Source of the DNA: a virus
DNA length: 46,031 nucleotides
Reading direction: 5' to 3' (one strand)
Virus record (IMG/VR): IMGVR_UViG_3300025096_000039
Location: 1 to 46,031 of that record
The notes beneath the pieces were generated by a model. That model was given only the letters and a program-made list of their open reading frames with translations, had not been told where the DNA came from and searched no databases. Position numbers and translations under genes: made by a program. Positions within the stretch are counted from its first letter, which is position 1; the number at the start of each line of letters is the position of its first letter. This document shows, piece by piece, positions 13,201-20,446 of the stretch.

Positions 13201-16200
13201 GTTTGTTGTGTTGGTTTTTCTTTTGCTGCTCTTTTAGGATCTACTCTTTCTTTTTGTTCTTGGGTTAATCCATTCCACTTTTTAGGATTCATAATTGTTT
13301 GATAACCTTCAACTTTTCCTACTTCAACTGTTTGTCCACTTTCTTCAAAAGTATTTAAGGCTTCTCTTGCACTATTTATTCCAATCATGCCTATATCAGC
13401 AGGTTGATGTACATCTCCTTCTTTAATTCCTTTTCTTGTCCATGTAATCGTTCCATCTAATTTTGTTGTAGCTGTAAATATTTGAGAATCTCCATCTTTA
13501 TCAGTTACTATAAACTCTTCTTTTTTAATTGGAACCTGCCAATCATCAAATCTTTGTTTTTCTTTTTTAGCTGTAGTTTTTTTATCTTTATCTTTTTTAA
13601 TAGCTTCTTCTGATACTTCATATTCTACATCAGATTTTATTACAGGTATTATTTTAGATTTATCAACATTTTCAGTACTAAACATAATTCTAGGTTGTAT
13701 AGTATATATCCAATTAGGATTACTTTCAGTACCTATATTAACAGAAAAAACATTAGTTTGAAATTGTGTTTTTACAAACTCAGTATAAGAAGCTACAGTA
13801 TTTGTTTCTCCTTTATTATTTACTAATACTACTGGTTTATTTGCATTAAGACTTTTTGCATCTGCATTAGTTTTAACATATTTAGATAAGAATTTTTTTA
13901 GTGCTAATAGATTTGAAGCATTATTTTCCGTAAAATTTTGACTTAAAACTTTAACTCTATTTCCTGGTTGCCCTATTCCTGGTCTTCCAAATTCTACACC
14001 GTTACCTGTAATAGTAATAATACCATTATTAGAAGTAAATTCTTTAGTATTTCCTGCTAAAATAGTGGCAAGACCTTCTTGGCCTTCTGTTGGAAATAAA
14101 TAGATAAATTGAGATATATATTCTCTTAATCCCGCAGTATTAGTAATATCTAAGCCTGTTTCATTATATATTGCTTTTACTATTGGATTAGTCTCCTCCC
14201 CAGAAAGATGCCCAACAATAGCATTATATATAGAATCAGAAACTTCTTCAGACAAATTTTGTCTACTTAAAGGCACTCTCATAGTTTTTCCTTTACTCAT
14301 AGGAATAACTGCATATACTGCACCATCTGAAGGGTTTGTTGTGTTTACACTTTGTCCTTCAATTTTTTTATTATTTGTTGTTAAAACACCATTTTTTCCT
14401 ATACCAAGAACTAATTCAGGATCTTCCATAGCTTCTGATACTGGAATATTTTCATTATCTTTAGTTCTTAAAAGATGTCCGTCTCCTTTATACGTAATCT
14501 CACTCTTTAATTCTCCTTCTTTTACTATATGTAAACGAGTATTAAGTAATTCTTTTTTATCAGCAATAATTTCTTCTTCTGTTCCTGCTAAATTTTCTTC
14601 AGTCATCCAATTAGCATCGTGAAGATAAAATAATGTTCTTCCTGAACTATCTTTAGCTACGATAGGTACTTCACTAATATAAGCAGGACTTTCTTTATAA
14701 TTATCACCATATTTTTCTTTAAGTTCTTTTAAACGAGCTTGCCAAGAAATCGTTTGTTTTGTACTAGAAGTAGGATCATACACTTCTCCATCATAATCTT
14801 CATCAACAGTAAAAATAATTTTAGTACTTGGTGTAATATTATCATGATTTAATAAAAACTTATTTAAATCATTTTCTAATATAATATTTCCTATGTCTTC
14901 TCTAGTTATAACAACTTCTCCGTCTTTTTGTATATAATCTTTACTAAGATGTGCTGCAGAATCATTACCCATTCCTGCTTCTGTTTTAATATATGGATAT
15001 TTTTTACCTTCTGGATCCATAACAGATTTTCCACTCTTTGCCCAATCTTCTAATGCTTTTTCTCCTTCTCTTTTTAATCGTTTTTCTTCTTCAGATTTTG
15101 TTTCATAATCTGAAGGTCTTGTATTATCAGCTAATTCTTCTTCATTCTTATTGTCTTTTTTATCAGCATCTGATACTGGATCAGTAGGTGATACCGTTTG
15201 GCCTACACCATTAAGTTCTGCAGATTTTGCATTAATTAATTTTCGTAATTCTGTTTTATCTTTTTGACTTATATCTAATTCTTTTAATTCATCATCTAAT
15301 TTTAATAATTCATTAGGGTCTTTTGTAGAAGTTATTCTATTAGCAAAATCTTTATAAATTCCTTCTTTTTGTTTTGCTGCTTTTTTCTCTGCATTAGCTA
15401 TTTTAAGATCCTCTATCTTCTTATTAATAACAGCTAAAATATCTTTATTACCACTATATCGTGCTTTTAGTTTTTCTAAAGCACTAACAGAATTAGTTTT
15501 TCCTACTTTTTGTAAATCTTTAGCTAATTTTTGCGCTTTATCTTTTTCTTTTTTAGCTTTTACTTGATGTTTAGGAGAAGTAATTTTTTTAATATTCTCT
15601 TTTAAATTAGCTATAAGATCCGAAGTATTATTTATTTTTTCTGCATAATCTTCTAATACTTTAAGAGAAGTAGTTTTTTCTACTTCCTTTAAAAACTTAT
15701 CATAAATTTCTTGATTTTCTTTGGTGTCTCCAGTATTATCTCTAATAGAAGCAGCATTAAAAGATAAAGGACGAGATGTACCATCTGCATTTTTAAAACT
15801 ATATTTTTTGGCAATGTTACTATATAAGCCTTGACTGTCATTAAGAGCATCGTTATATAATTCTTCATAATATTGTAAATTTCTTTCAGTTCTAAAAAGA
15901 TTAGTATGTTCTTTAAAAATTTCATCCACATTATGATACTCTTCATAATTAAGATAAATATCTTCTAATTTTTCTATAGTAGCAATAGCATTATCTATTT
16001 GTTTTATATAGTCTTTGCCATATTTTTCTGCCATTTCATCAGGGTCTCCTTCTTTAAGAATATTATAAGCATCTATTAATTTTTGTGTAGTGCCTAATTT
16101 AAATGCCTCTAATGCTTGTTGATCAAACATTTCAGTTCTAAGAGATTCTATAGTTTCAGTAGCTGCTTTTTTAGCTTCAGGAGAGGCTTCAGGATCATTC

Positions 16201-17591
16201 AATATATTAGCCGCTTCTTCCATTTTATTTTGAAATACTATTTTATCTTTTACATTCATTAGTAAATCAGATACTTTTAATCCTTTTTCTTCGAGTTCTT
16301 GAAGATAATTTTGTTGTAATTCATATCTTTCTTTTTTCTGTTGGTATGCAGAAATTCTATTACCATCAGCATCTTTAATACTTCCTGGACCATATTTAGA
16401 ATGACTAAGAGCTATTTGTCCCCCTGTTTGTGCTATACCTCCAATAGCACCTAAAAAGGCTGATTCCAAACCTTCCATACTTCCCATATCATTAAGAGCA
16501 TCATTAAATGTATATTTTTCATCTCTTCCTTTAGCCATACCTGCTTTACTTGCAACTAAATTTACAAGTTCTTCTGTAGCCTCTTGTCCTGCTTCAAATC
16601 CTAATCTTCCCACAGTTCTACCAATAGTTGGTGCTTTTAATAATCGTCTGGTAAGTTTTAATGGTTGTAAAAAAGCAGCAGCAGAGGTTAAATTTAAAAG
16701 AATATTAATTCTATTAATACTCATAGTAGTAGCAGCTGCTGAAGCTGCTTTAGTACGAGCTTCTTCTTCTGAGTAATTACTATTTAAACTCTCTTCATAA
16801 ATATCATTATATACTTGAGTAGCTTCTAATACATTTTCAGATTGATTAAGCATAGTAGAACTTAATAATGTCTTTGTACCAAATCCAACCATTCTTTGTG
16901 CATTGCCTCCTATCTGCGCAGTTTTAGCAAGTTTTTTAGCAGCTGTTGCCCAAGCAAGTCCTCTAAGTCCTAAACTAGCTATTTTTGCAGCACCAAATCC
17001 TTGAGCTAAAAAAGATCCCACAGATTCTACTAATCCTTCTCCTCGACTCATCCACCAAGCAAAGTCATCCATTTGCATAAATCCTTCAGGATTTTCTTCA
17101 TATATAGGAAAAGCATCATTTGTCCACTCTTTAACATCAGCTGCCCAATTTACTATAGAGTTTTGTGCTGCCCATTCTGCATCAAAATATCCAGGTAAAT
17201 CAAGCATAGAAGCAAATCCTCCAATTATTTGTGGAACTATATTAGTACCTAATCTAGCAAAGGCATTTGCTGCTTGTTCCCAATTACTTTGATTAAGAGC
17301 ACGTTCTTTATCCATTTGCTCCATAGTTATATTACCACTCTTTAATATATTATCAGCTATATAGTCTTCATGTTTATCAAAATAATCTTCTGATAAAACA
17401 GGATAAGCACTTTCTATTGTGTATCCTGTAGCTTTTGCTGGATCTATTCCTAAATTTAAATATTCTCCAGTGGAAATTGTTCCCGCTTCTATTGCTTTTT
17501 TATTTTCTTCAGCAATAAGTTCGGATAATGTAAGACCTTTTTTGGTTTCCTCTTTTTGTCCTGTTACGGTATTGAGTGATTTTTTTGCCAT
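4272..17591 (-). CDS. 4,439-aa polyvalent virion protein with RNA polymerase core motifs, zincin and two ART-like domains
   Basis: One uninterrupted frame. Order of parts: residues about 90-420 are hydrophobic, glycine- and alanine-rich helices, possibly membrane-active. Residues about 420-900 are coiled coil. Residues about 900-1450 are beta-rich. An ART-like domain lies at about 1480-1600. A long helical region follows. At about 2800-3060 are double-psi beta-barrel motifs: a lysine-rich KIVKQETSG stretch near 2812, then GFRIPT near 2970 and DFDVD at 3009-3013. This matches the beta-prime order RxPT, S, FxP, DFDGD and is the putative metal-binding aspartate triad. Near 3284-3334 is SVDNANAGLLSQLN...GLINQPII, which I recall from crAss-type giant proteins. 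HELTH lies at 4001-4005 and a C-terminal ART-PolyVal-like domain at about 4240-4352. In the crAss-like phage phi14:2 the RNAP is packaged in the virion and transcribes early genes. I infer the same role here. Confidence 0.85.
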   Translation of the reverse strand: MAKKSLNTVTGQKEETKKGLTLSELIAEENKKAIEAGTISTGEYLNLGIDPAKATGYTIESAYPVLSEDYFDKHEDYIADNILKSGNITMEQMDKERALNQSNWEQAANAFARLGTNIVPQIIGGFASMLDLPGYFDAEWAAQNSIVNWAADVKEWTNDAFPIYEENPEGFMQMDDFAWWMSRGEGLVESVGSFLAQGFGAAKIASLGLRGLAWATAAKKLAKTAQIGGNAQRMVGFGTKTLLSSTMLNQSENVLEATQVYNDIYEESLNSNYSEEEARTKAASAAATTMSINRINILLNLTSAAAFLQPLKLTRRLLKAPTIGRTVGRLGFEAGQEATEELVNLVASKAGMAKGRDEKYTFNDALNDMGSMEGLESAFLGAIGGIAQTGGQIALSHSKYGPGSIKDADGNRISAYQQKKERYELQQNYLQELEEKGLKVSDLLMNVKDKIVFQNKMEEAANILNDPEASPEAKKAATETIESLRTEMFDQQALEAFKLGTTQKLIDAYNILKEGDPDEMAEKYGKDYIKQIDNAIATIEKLEDIYLNYEEYHNVDEIFKEHTNLFRTERNLQYYEELYNDALNDSQGLYSNIAKKYSFKNADGTSRPLSFNAASIRDNTGDTKENQEIYDKFLKEVEKTTSLKVLEDYAEKINNTSDLIANLKENIKKITSPKHQVKAKKEKDKAQKLAKDLQKVGKTNSVSALEKLKARYSGNKDILAVINKKIEDLKIANAEKKAAKQKEGIYKDFANRITSTKDPNELLKLDDELKELDISQKDKTELRKLINAKSAELNGVGQTVSPTDPVSDADKKDNKNEEELADNTRPSDYETKSEEEKRLKREGEKALEDWAKSGKSVMDPEGKKYPYIKTEAGMGNDSAAHLSKDYIQKDGEVVITREDIGNIILENDLNKFLLNHDNITPSTKIIFTVDEDYDGEVYDPTSSTKQTISWQARLKELKEKYGDNYKESPAYISEVPIVAKDSSGRTLFYLHDANWMTEENLAGTEEEIIADKKELLNTRLHIVKEGELKSEITYKGDGHLLRTKDNENIPVSEAMEDPELVLGIGKNGVLTTNNKKIEGQSVNTTNPSDGAVYAVIPMSKGKTMRVPLSRQNLSEEVSDSIYNAIVGHLSGEETNPIVKAIYNETGLDITNTAGLREYISQFIYLFPTEGQEGLATILAGNTKEFTSNNGIITITGNGVEFGRPGIGQPGNRVKVLSQNFTENNASNLLALKKFLSKYVKTNADAKSLNANKPVVLVNNKGETNTVASYTEFVKTQFQTNVFSVNIGTESNPNWIYTIQPRIMFSTENVDKSKIIPVIKSDVEYEVSEEAIKKDKDKKTTAKKEKQRFDDWQVPIKKEEFIVTDKDGDSQIFTATTKLDGTITWTRKGIKEGDVHQPADIGMIGINSAREALNTFEESGQTVEVGKVEGYQTIMNPKKWNGLTQEQKERVDPKRAAKEKPTQQTSEVEVLSKRELSDKELQDILTPDSYVRSIGQEGLEDALKSGVIRPSGTKTGKAKYKGTFYGVGQKGLARALDYAGKTKNGVLVVLKKSDFKEKFGDTPGTMDAKTREQVAITKAKVLMFDDTTQKVYLLELYQPTQQSSKKGPEIQNLEDIVNELTEDPLSKKAENLIEEGATLEQLKNILKNIEDSGEEVSEEDLNAVKQAIKAIESKQPTITVRDQEITGDIEDSSDNEDMFVPNLEELGISTIQDSEVIVLDGVSPQETEDLIQFISKNIFEALEKNRIEGKEGKIDTLKIFKELEEEFKRLRKETKEANMPNRTARIDNLLTQFDKIKILTNEYISLLKTGRVSEANADEVAGELEKTNFSDEATISLDSKSTASAQLRAFFGFTPIVDSKGVEILNAFLIPKTASFDVVYNTLHELLANQPADFDILIQTMEKAQDTFPWMKPIIEKLKNADKSIQNEFVSDMTKHAITMQLLLWKRTKNGGYRLMNIDANAASIQARLLGMWQSNFKGNTSQIYTEGLSSNLVTIDPDSGNYIFNEEIATDLKKMALKWEKMSETDRKNIPVEDLAVWLGNFGIVLSDNTYKALKDGKYYNNRKISYSNLFTNNNGLVKVLAKKLKSVGSNTDISTLNLFRDNVIKALAKLDSRYQENSYSNSFNAGGKTLYTYTNNKYLVNRMRDLLSVDNILANKLKEISFTKDSLWLNELLADDAFSESLRSRLGVNYLSLEALKELFTPSQDNRKLNNLTPAEQEVIKLGLFQSQSHEDIGNKRKVSYFYPTMSDKSTMMTIDGFAYKIGWKDGVIDEDSLELLYTAIILPEINRIATSKTNSGLSNYEPNYFYFLPSLNNLKIGGEFVRDLAIDNKIIGGDKNIKIQIVKHLKETFEGLVSEKLEDWNNLGLGKYDPKTKKFSFMDEKYIDKNTVGLGEDKRTYAAADFVFNSLIANAEMFKLFIGDPAQYAKNITINEDGIVNLEETFINIGKRLAGDIAPGLELANSSKNHYYQVFLKDFVTSSKNIEYLKKLSEEGLLTEEELGEYENIKTTDAQEYTTWQEHLYVLKQLGRLTTKEYKDLYTTLNKGLKLGKEDLGKIMQPMKPVYVGNQIDAENNLDRRIYIKSSSFPLLPQLTAGLEIDKLRVALENFQESVKDNKSLDNTSPFVRASFATANKVGGIKNGIEVFDKDGNVNDNIEITEKEALLLSRANFRIQQDVPYKESKKEINRATQPSKLLFLNILDTQGFTLPNSDKEYSGKQLQEIYENLHIEIFHHKYNEFTKQFNIENGRIPVKEIQKLLIREINNREGYPLNMIAALTLNEEGTDFKIPLWASPYSAKFESLLNATITNKIVKQETSGFSSVLGAEEGFRLKEGPKAIEELRKGGVVFTENFNPKEGLLPMRPDGKGGMLPAQIIVPFKFRDQDGDLLPIETFLTLDRSADKQTANELKILRKKLSDLQQKRQADREYTTTKEEKELIDKIDTLARKLVSGAVINTKRLPTELLQLFGFRIPTQGPNSTAAIEIVGFLPKESGDLVLAPRDFIAQMGSDFDVDKLYSYMYNTYYENGYLKKDFLKSELAINKRLEETTAEIESLLEELGLDKEAKKESLEFFKDKEAYLEANKHLLSDDDKVKASKILKKLQQKGKKKQDTITEKITEIYEKLDKLNTEQDILKRSYLASRQNELLDIHRAVLMNDTPTVVKGIFKPDSFGDLPKLAKRLSNITTDTTASILSDIYQRNRYLNGVAGTIGTGAFSIDSTFNAVAQGKELVFFQHPDISAEGLSYTEILAENKFVMRFGTNISRGDLSNPETLSGEELKSNIITAFQSASVDNANAGLLSQLNTNAETFEAIKALALLGFDSKDIIGLINQPIIVEYINSLKEASSSLQEFTANVEYEVKEGLRNKYDPEGRYISLNEKETKVFKDRADMSGEELLKLIESKPLKEIIPTESINKEGQKILNIPATSDNNLVQLVLLDKFLETVRIGGEIRLLQSTINVDSKGVPSSMIENADKVKQIDKLGTSPIANAINLLGEYDKGSWNKSLTTPTTLLGAASFYGAMAANNLFSSYFPFNKKGFDQQIEAIINHKAENRANLTPAKVVIIKKRVFENMKAYFYSNEATNLFTENVQKERSRLFIDTKTNKSLATILNNFSTKKWFRENQFLNKLNFDINSNGELSRIEFESSTGENLNERLIYTHFQKMLNSTKSIGNINGFEYTFQKLAQDIILAAFLDGGIQKAKQYVKYIPTSYLQSLNFGEVLNETSFDPVKTFNSNVTANGKEIFSQPSRFVRQYFQNNPQEVVNASIEDIKLNSKNINTVTEFSIKKGEHAKYSTIIGGEMTPFHFLSVYDKDLASKGSNFALFEYDYSSNSYKRIVVLKGNFDFKQYNNLAPINDAIQRRNNFGNKETIDTLDPTNTNPNQTEDINQEDKLTEFTYEAVNNPKENRTELLGKLKINNKLKGEELLRDILEGLTLSNNVSKYNKELIRLFSKIELPSEFTLNIIDDIKLGKGNYNSKTKKLFLNKAKLKEVSNDELATTILHELTHTFTSPIIKKWAAKDYSSLTKEQKATIARLNGNRLKYIKALKNTEGVEGLANFWESYLNWRLANKSLTVAEHAKMLKEGVPGIGKIDNFISTGKNLTQEMVNKFYGAINVQEFVAMALTEPDFQKKLNEITDTDGKPFLSKIIDLLMDLLKSIGITVDPNSLLASTLEDTMTLINISNNTIKGQEATPTTQPAQQTSGVKEGLSELFEAKPELANIGDQKQYSKYLDTIFPDSPNKKILYHIGGKNIQKFDKEKFGKGEGTNASGLGIYFQESVYEIMAGGIGQDYFYESPTPVKSILKDGLLTLAIANIKPEDKFNPNSKVPQEVIIRDVDRIHVLGSKQDIQGFKDFVGKSTQQSKDTSTSLLTSLGETNKDNVSPDFLIDADALTDYLNQLPSTKGISDRVSSGKTISDLGITKDEWNSLSLSEQETIKKCN
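4506..4525 (-). repeat. ART-flanking direct repeat D
   Basis: 17 of 20 bases identical to copy B. It encodes the STQQSK linker just C-terminal to the second ART-like domain. With copies A-C, both ART-like domains of this gene are therefore bracketed by the same element. Confidence 0.75.
4536..4874 (-). other. ART-PolyVal-like ADP-ribosyltransferase domain 2, C-terminus of the 4,439-aa protein
   Basis: Residues about 4240-4352. Seen: KKILYHIGGKNIQKFD with H4245, then NASGLGIYFQES followed by an alanine-poor helix with GQDYFYESPTP, and finally EVIIRDVDRIHVLG. The LYHG..., F, G.GiYF.e...A..Y order is the signature of the ART domain family of polyvalent proteins. In this copy the helix after the GIYF strand reads VYEIMAGGIGQDYFY, so the match is imperfect. 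It would modify a host protein with ADP-ribose if active. The domain sits between two T/Q-rich linkers. Confidence 0.6.
4989..5008 (-). repeat. ART-flanking direct repeat C
   Basis: 19 of 20 bases identical to copy A but about 8.2 kb away in the same gene. It encodes the PAQQTS linker N-terminal to the C-terminal ART-like domain. Confidence 0.8.
5262..5714 (-). other. Zincin-like metallopeptidase domain of the 4,439-aa protein
   Basis: ATTILHELTHTF places the HExxH motif at residues 4001-4005. H4001 and H4005 would bind zinc and E4002 would be the catalytic glutamate. The block is followed by an acidic helical stretch and then NVQEFVAMALTEPDFQKKL. An E(F)VAxAL helix of that kind commonly follows HExxH in the metallopeptidase domains of polyvalent phage proteins and would supply the third ligand. 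A processing role (self-cleavage of giant cargo) or attack on host proteins are both possible and cannot be told apart here. Confidence 0.72.
8412..9194 (-). other. RNA polymerase double-psi beta-barrel region (catalytic DFDVD) within the 4,439-aa protein
   Basis: This covers residues about 2800-3060. Seen: GFRIPTQGPNS, then EIVGFLP, then VLAPRDFI, then GSDFDVDKLYSY. The spacing and order parallel bacterial RNAP beta-prime (RxPTLHR, S, FEP, L.P, F.ADFDGDQMAVH). D3009, D3011 and D3013 would bind the catalytic magnesium. About 200 residues upstream, KIVKQETSGF supplies basic residues that could play the part of the beta-subunit lysines in the first barrel. That part is much less certain. The single-polypeptide arrangement of both barrels is known for crAss-like and YonO-type polymerases. 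Confidence 0.72.
12783..12802 (-). repeat. ART-flanking direct repeat B
   Basis: Same orientation as copy A, 19 of 20 bases identical. It encodes the PTQQSS linker immediately C-terminal to ART-like domain 1. Confidence 0.8.
12803..13196 (-). other. ADP-ribosyltransferase-like domain 1 of the 4,439-aa protein
   Basis: Residues about 1467-1597. Seen: SYVRSIGQEGLEDALKSG, GTFYGVGQKGLARALDYAG, then VLVVLKKSDF. The pattern is R..G...a.ksGvIR, then a G.FYg strand with a following helix ending in YAG, then a hydrophobic strand. It resembles small ART-fold domains in phage polyvalent proteins, with the R of YVRS as the possible NAD-contacting residue. No clear catalytic glutamate could be assigned. 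The domain is sharply bounded by T/Q-rich linkers encoded by near-identical 20-bp direct repeats. Confidence 0.45.
13197..13216 (-). repeat. ART-flanking direct repeat A
   Basis: A 20-bp element containing TTTGTTGTGTTGG on the plus strand, encoding the PTQQTS linker immediately N-terminal to ART-like domain 1. It differs by one base from copy B (12783-12802) and by one base from copy C (4989-5008). Confidence 0.8.
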
Positions 17592-17618
17592 ATTACAAAT
17601 ATATAAAAAATTTATTAA

Positions 17619-20444
17619 TTAATAAGATGTAAGAGCTACAGCAGGATTATATATGCTTGCTCTTCTACTAACGTCTCCTATTACAGTACCTGCTAAATAT
17701 GCTTTAGCATCTTCAGGTGTGGGAAAATGTATAGCTTTATCTGTAGCTTCGCCATTATTATCTGCTAATACTATTCTATTTTTTACACCATTTGGTGTTA
17801 TTCGAAGTAACTCATATCGTACTTTGCCTTCTTTTAAACCTACTTGAACTACTTGCATTCTATTATTACCTGCAATAGCAACATCTTCTATTACGAAGTT
17901 AGTTCCTTCTGAATAAGGTAATGTTTCAGCATATGCTGTTGTTAAACCATTATTAGGATATTTAAAATTATATTTAAGTGATTGTGCTGCATTATAAGTA
18001 TAAAGATTTGCTTCACTTGGCTTTGCTTTTTGTAATTTAGTTGATTCTATAACAAAATTATCAACCAATTCTGCTACACTAGCTTTATCTATAGCACTCA
18101 TTCCACTAGGATCTGATAAATCAATTAAAACACTACTGTTTGATTTGTCGCTACCTGTTCCAGTTGTATACGGAACATTTGCGTATACTTTATTATTAAG
18201 CATAACTAATTTACTAGTTCCTTTTGCTATTTTAGTAGAAGGGTCTGCTCCAGAAGTTCCTGCTTCTGAAGTAAAGCCGTCAATCTCTCCCCAAGAAGCA
18301 AAGAGAGCAGGTTGGAATTGTGTTAAATGGCCTGCATCAGCATCATCGGTTAATATAGCATTTAATCTATCATTAAAGTCTTTAGACATACCATGAACAT
18401 AATAGCTCATTATATTTGCTTTTGCAGCATACTTATCCCAATCTATATATACGTCAGCTGTCATTGCTTGTGCTGCTTGGTCAATAATAGGATTAATTTT
18501 ATCCATTGCAGTAGCATCACTACCAACATTTTCCAGATATTTATTATGTAGATCTTCTACAAAATTGTCATATATTTTTTGTTGAGTAGTATTATAATCT
18601 TCTATAGGAATAGTATCTACATTATTAGAAAAGTTAATTAGCTTTAAATCTTTTAAAGCATCTTGTTCTGTTTGTTTGCCTGCTATTAGGTTATCTATTA
18701 TATTTAAAGTACCATTAAATACATCCCCATCATTTTTATACTCTCCTGTAACTTCATGTACAAGGTTATTTAAGTTATTTACTTTATCTATTTTTTGATT
18801 TAAGGTTGCTAAACTAGCTGTCCAAGCACCCATTTTACCAAGTTCTTGATTATATTTAACAGCTTTTCTTATATTATTTAATTTATCTTCTGTTAATTCT
18901 ACATTTTGCTCTTGCATTTCACTTATTATAGTAGCATTATCTTTATTAGAAGATACTTTATCTAATATTTGTTGCATTTGTGGAATATATTTAACTCTGT
19001 CTTTTTCGAAACCATTAATTTGTTCTTGGCGCACGTATGCTCCATATTCTGGAGTACCCTCGTCTGCTAATTGACTTCCTTCAATATAATCTCCATTTGC
19101 ATCTGTTACTAAAGGAGCTGTGATTTTAAGTTTATCAAAAGGAACAAGTGCTGATAATAATTGATCTGTTATATTATTTTCATCATGAGCAGAAAAATAT
19201 TGTGCTCCTCCTTTATCGTAAAAAACAGTACTTGCTGCATTAAGGTCATCTTCATATTTATCAAATAATGTTACAGTATTATCTATACCTGTTTTTACAT
19301 ATGTATGTGAAGATATACTGGGACCTTTTAAATTAGAAGCTGTACCACTGCCACTACCTTTTCCAGAATTTCTATAAGCATATTCATTATCTTCTTGAAA
19401 ACTAAATACTTGTCCCATAGCATAACCTTCACTATCAAATCTGTTTTCTATTACATTATTCATATAAATACCTTTATCTATACCACTAAGATCTGAAACT
19501 TTATTTTCTTTTAAAGTATTAATATTATTATCAATATTATCTATTCCTTGTTGTATTTGGTCTTTCTCTGTTTGAGTAGTAGCTTTGCCTTTTCTTGCTT
19601 CTAATTCTGTTTTGTGTTTTTCATATTTTTTTATTTCTTCATCTACACGTTTTCCTTTATTTTCATCACTTGCAAAGTCATCATCTAACATATTATACCT
19701 ATAATCTAAATTTGCTCTATCTTTTAAAAACTCATTAAATCTTCCACTATTTTTTAAAGCATTTCTTACAGACTTAGCAATTTCTTCAGGAGTATTACTT
19801 TTTCTTAATTGTTTTAGTAACCCTTCTTCGTTGCTTAGATCATTTTTTGTATATGAACTTAATTGACTAAGTAATACAGCTTGATTAGCTTTATCTGCAT
19901 TAGCATATTTATATGCCCATTCTTGAATCTCCTTATCCATATCATTACTTAAAGGATTTAATGCTATAGAAGTATATTCATTAGTTTTAGAATCATAATT
20001 AGCTCCTCCTCCTTTATTATATTCTCCTAAAGTAACAGTTTTCCATTTTTTATAATCTTCTGCACTTAATGTTTTATCTTTTACTCTTTCTTTTTGTAGT
20101 TCATTTTCTGTTTGATAATTAGCATAATTAGTTTCATATCCTTTTAATTCTTCATTTATTTTTCTTTCTTTATTTAAAGATTTTAATTTACTAGCAGCAG
20201 TTCTATAATCTTTAGTCTTAAGAAACTCCTCTTGTAAATTTTCTAAATTTCTATTAAATTTTCTTTCTAAAGCATTTTTATAATCTTCATCTCCTGATAA
20301 AGTTGTAAAATCATATAAAGTATCTTCATATGCCGATTTAGTAACATCATAAGATTTCTGCATTTCCTTTAAAGGAGCTGCAAATGCGTCTAACCCTAAA
20401 GGCTTATATTGATATTGTAAAGGTCTTGAATATGGATTTGCCAT
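17619..20444 (-). CDS. 941-aa helical virion cargo/structural protein
   Basis: The ATG at 20444 lies 2 nt after the stop of the 3,667-aa gene. The product begins MANPYSRPLQYQYKPLGLDAF. It is then dominated by charged coiled-coil helices (residues about 25-330, rich in K, E, N and Q), followed by a mixed central part with NNLVHEVTGEYKNDGD and a beta-rich C-terminal third (residues about 740-941). No enzyme motif, signal peptide or TM segment was seen. Its position between two giant cargo candidates fits the mid-sized cargo protein found in this region of crAss-like genomes. I infer a structural or ejected internal protein. The specific role is unknown. A 27-nt AT-rich spacer separates it from the RNAP-containing gene. 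Confidence 0.85.
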   Translation of the reverse strand: MANPYSRPLQYQYKPLGLDAFAAPLKEMQKSYDVTKSAYEDTLYDFTTLSGDEDYKNALERKFNRNLENLQEEFLKTKDYRTAASKLKSLNKERKINEELKGYETNYANYQTENELQKERVKDKTLSAEDYKKWKTVTLGEYNKGGGANYDSKTNEYTSIALNPLSNDMDKEIQEWAYKYANADKANQAVLLSQLSSYTKNDLSNEEGLLKQLRKSNTPEEIAKSVRNALKNSGRFNEFLKDRANLDYRYNMLDDDFASDENKGKRVDEEIKKYEKHKTELEARKGKATTQTEKDQIQQGIDNIDNNINTLKENKVSDLSGIDKGIYMNNVIENRFDSEGYAMGQVFSFQEDNEYAYRNSGKGSGSGTASNLKGPSISSHTYVKTGIDNTVTLFDKYEDDLNAASTVFYDKGGAQYFSAHDENNITDQLLSALVPFDKLKITAPLVTDANGDYIEGSQLADEGTPEYGAYVRQEQINGFEKDRVKYIPQMQQILDKVSSNKDNATIISEMQEQNVELTEDKLNNIRKAVKYNQELGKMGAWTASLATLNQKIDKVNNLNNLVHEVTGEYKNDGDVFNGTLNIIDNLIAGKQTEQDALKDLKLINFSNNVDTIPIEDYNTTQQKIYDNFVEDLHNKYLENVGSDATAMDKINPIIDQAAQAMTADVYIDWDKYAAKANIMSYYVHGMSKDFNDRLNAILTDDADAGHLTQFQPALFASWGEIDGFTSEAGTSGADPSTKIAKGTSKLVMLNNKVYANVPYTTGTGSDKSNSSVLIDLSDPSGMSAIDKASVAELVDNFVIESTKLQKAKPSEANLYTYNAAQSLKYNFKYPNNGLTTAYAETLPYSEGTNFVIEDVAIAGNNRMQVVQVGLKEGKVRYELLRITPNGVKNRIVLADNNGEATDKAIHFPTPEDAKAYLAGTVIGDVSRRASIYNPAVALTSY

Positions 20445-20446
20445 TT

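Noticed and set aside
17596-17603. TATATTTG on the minus strand just upstream of the 4,439-aa gene, matching the Bacteroidota -7 motif TAnnTTTG.
   Set aside because: It lies only a few bases before the ATG and no matching -33 TTG was seen, so it is likely a chance match in AT-rich DNA.
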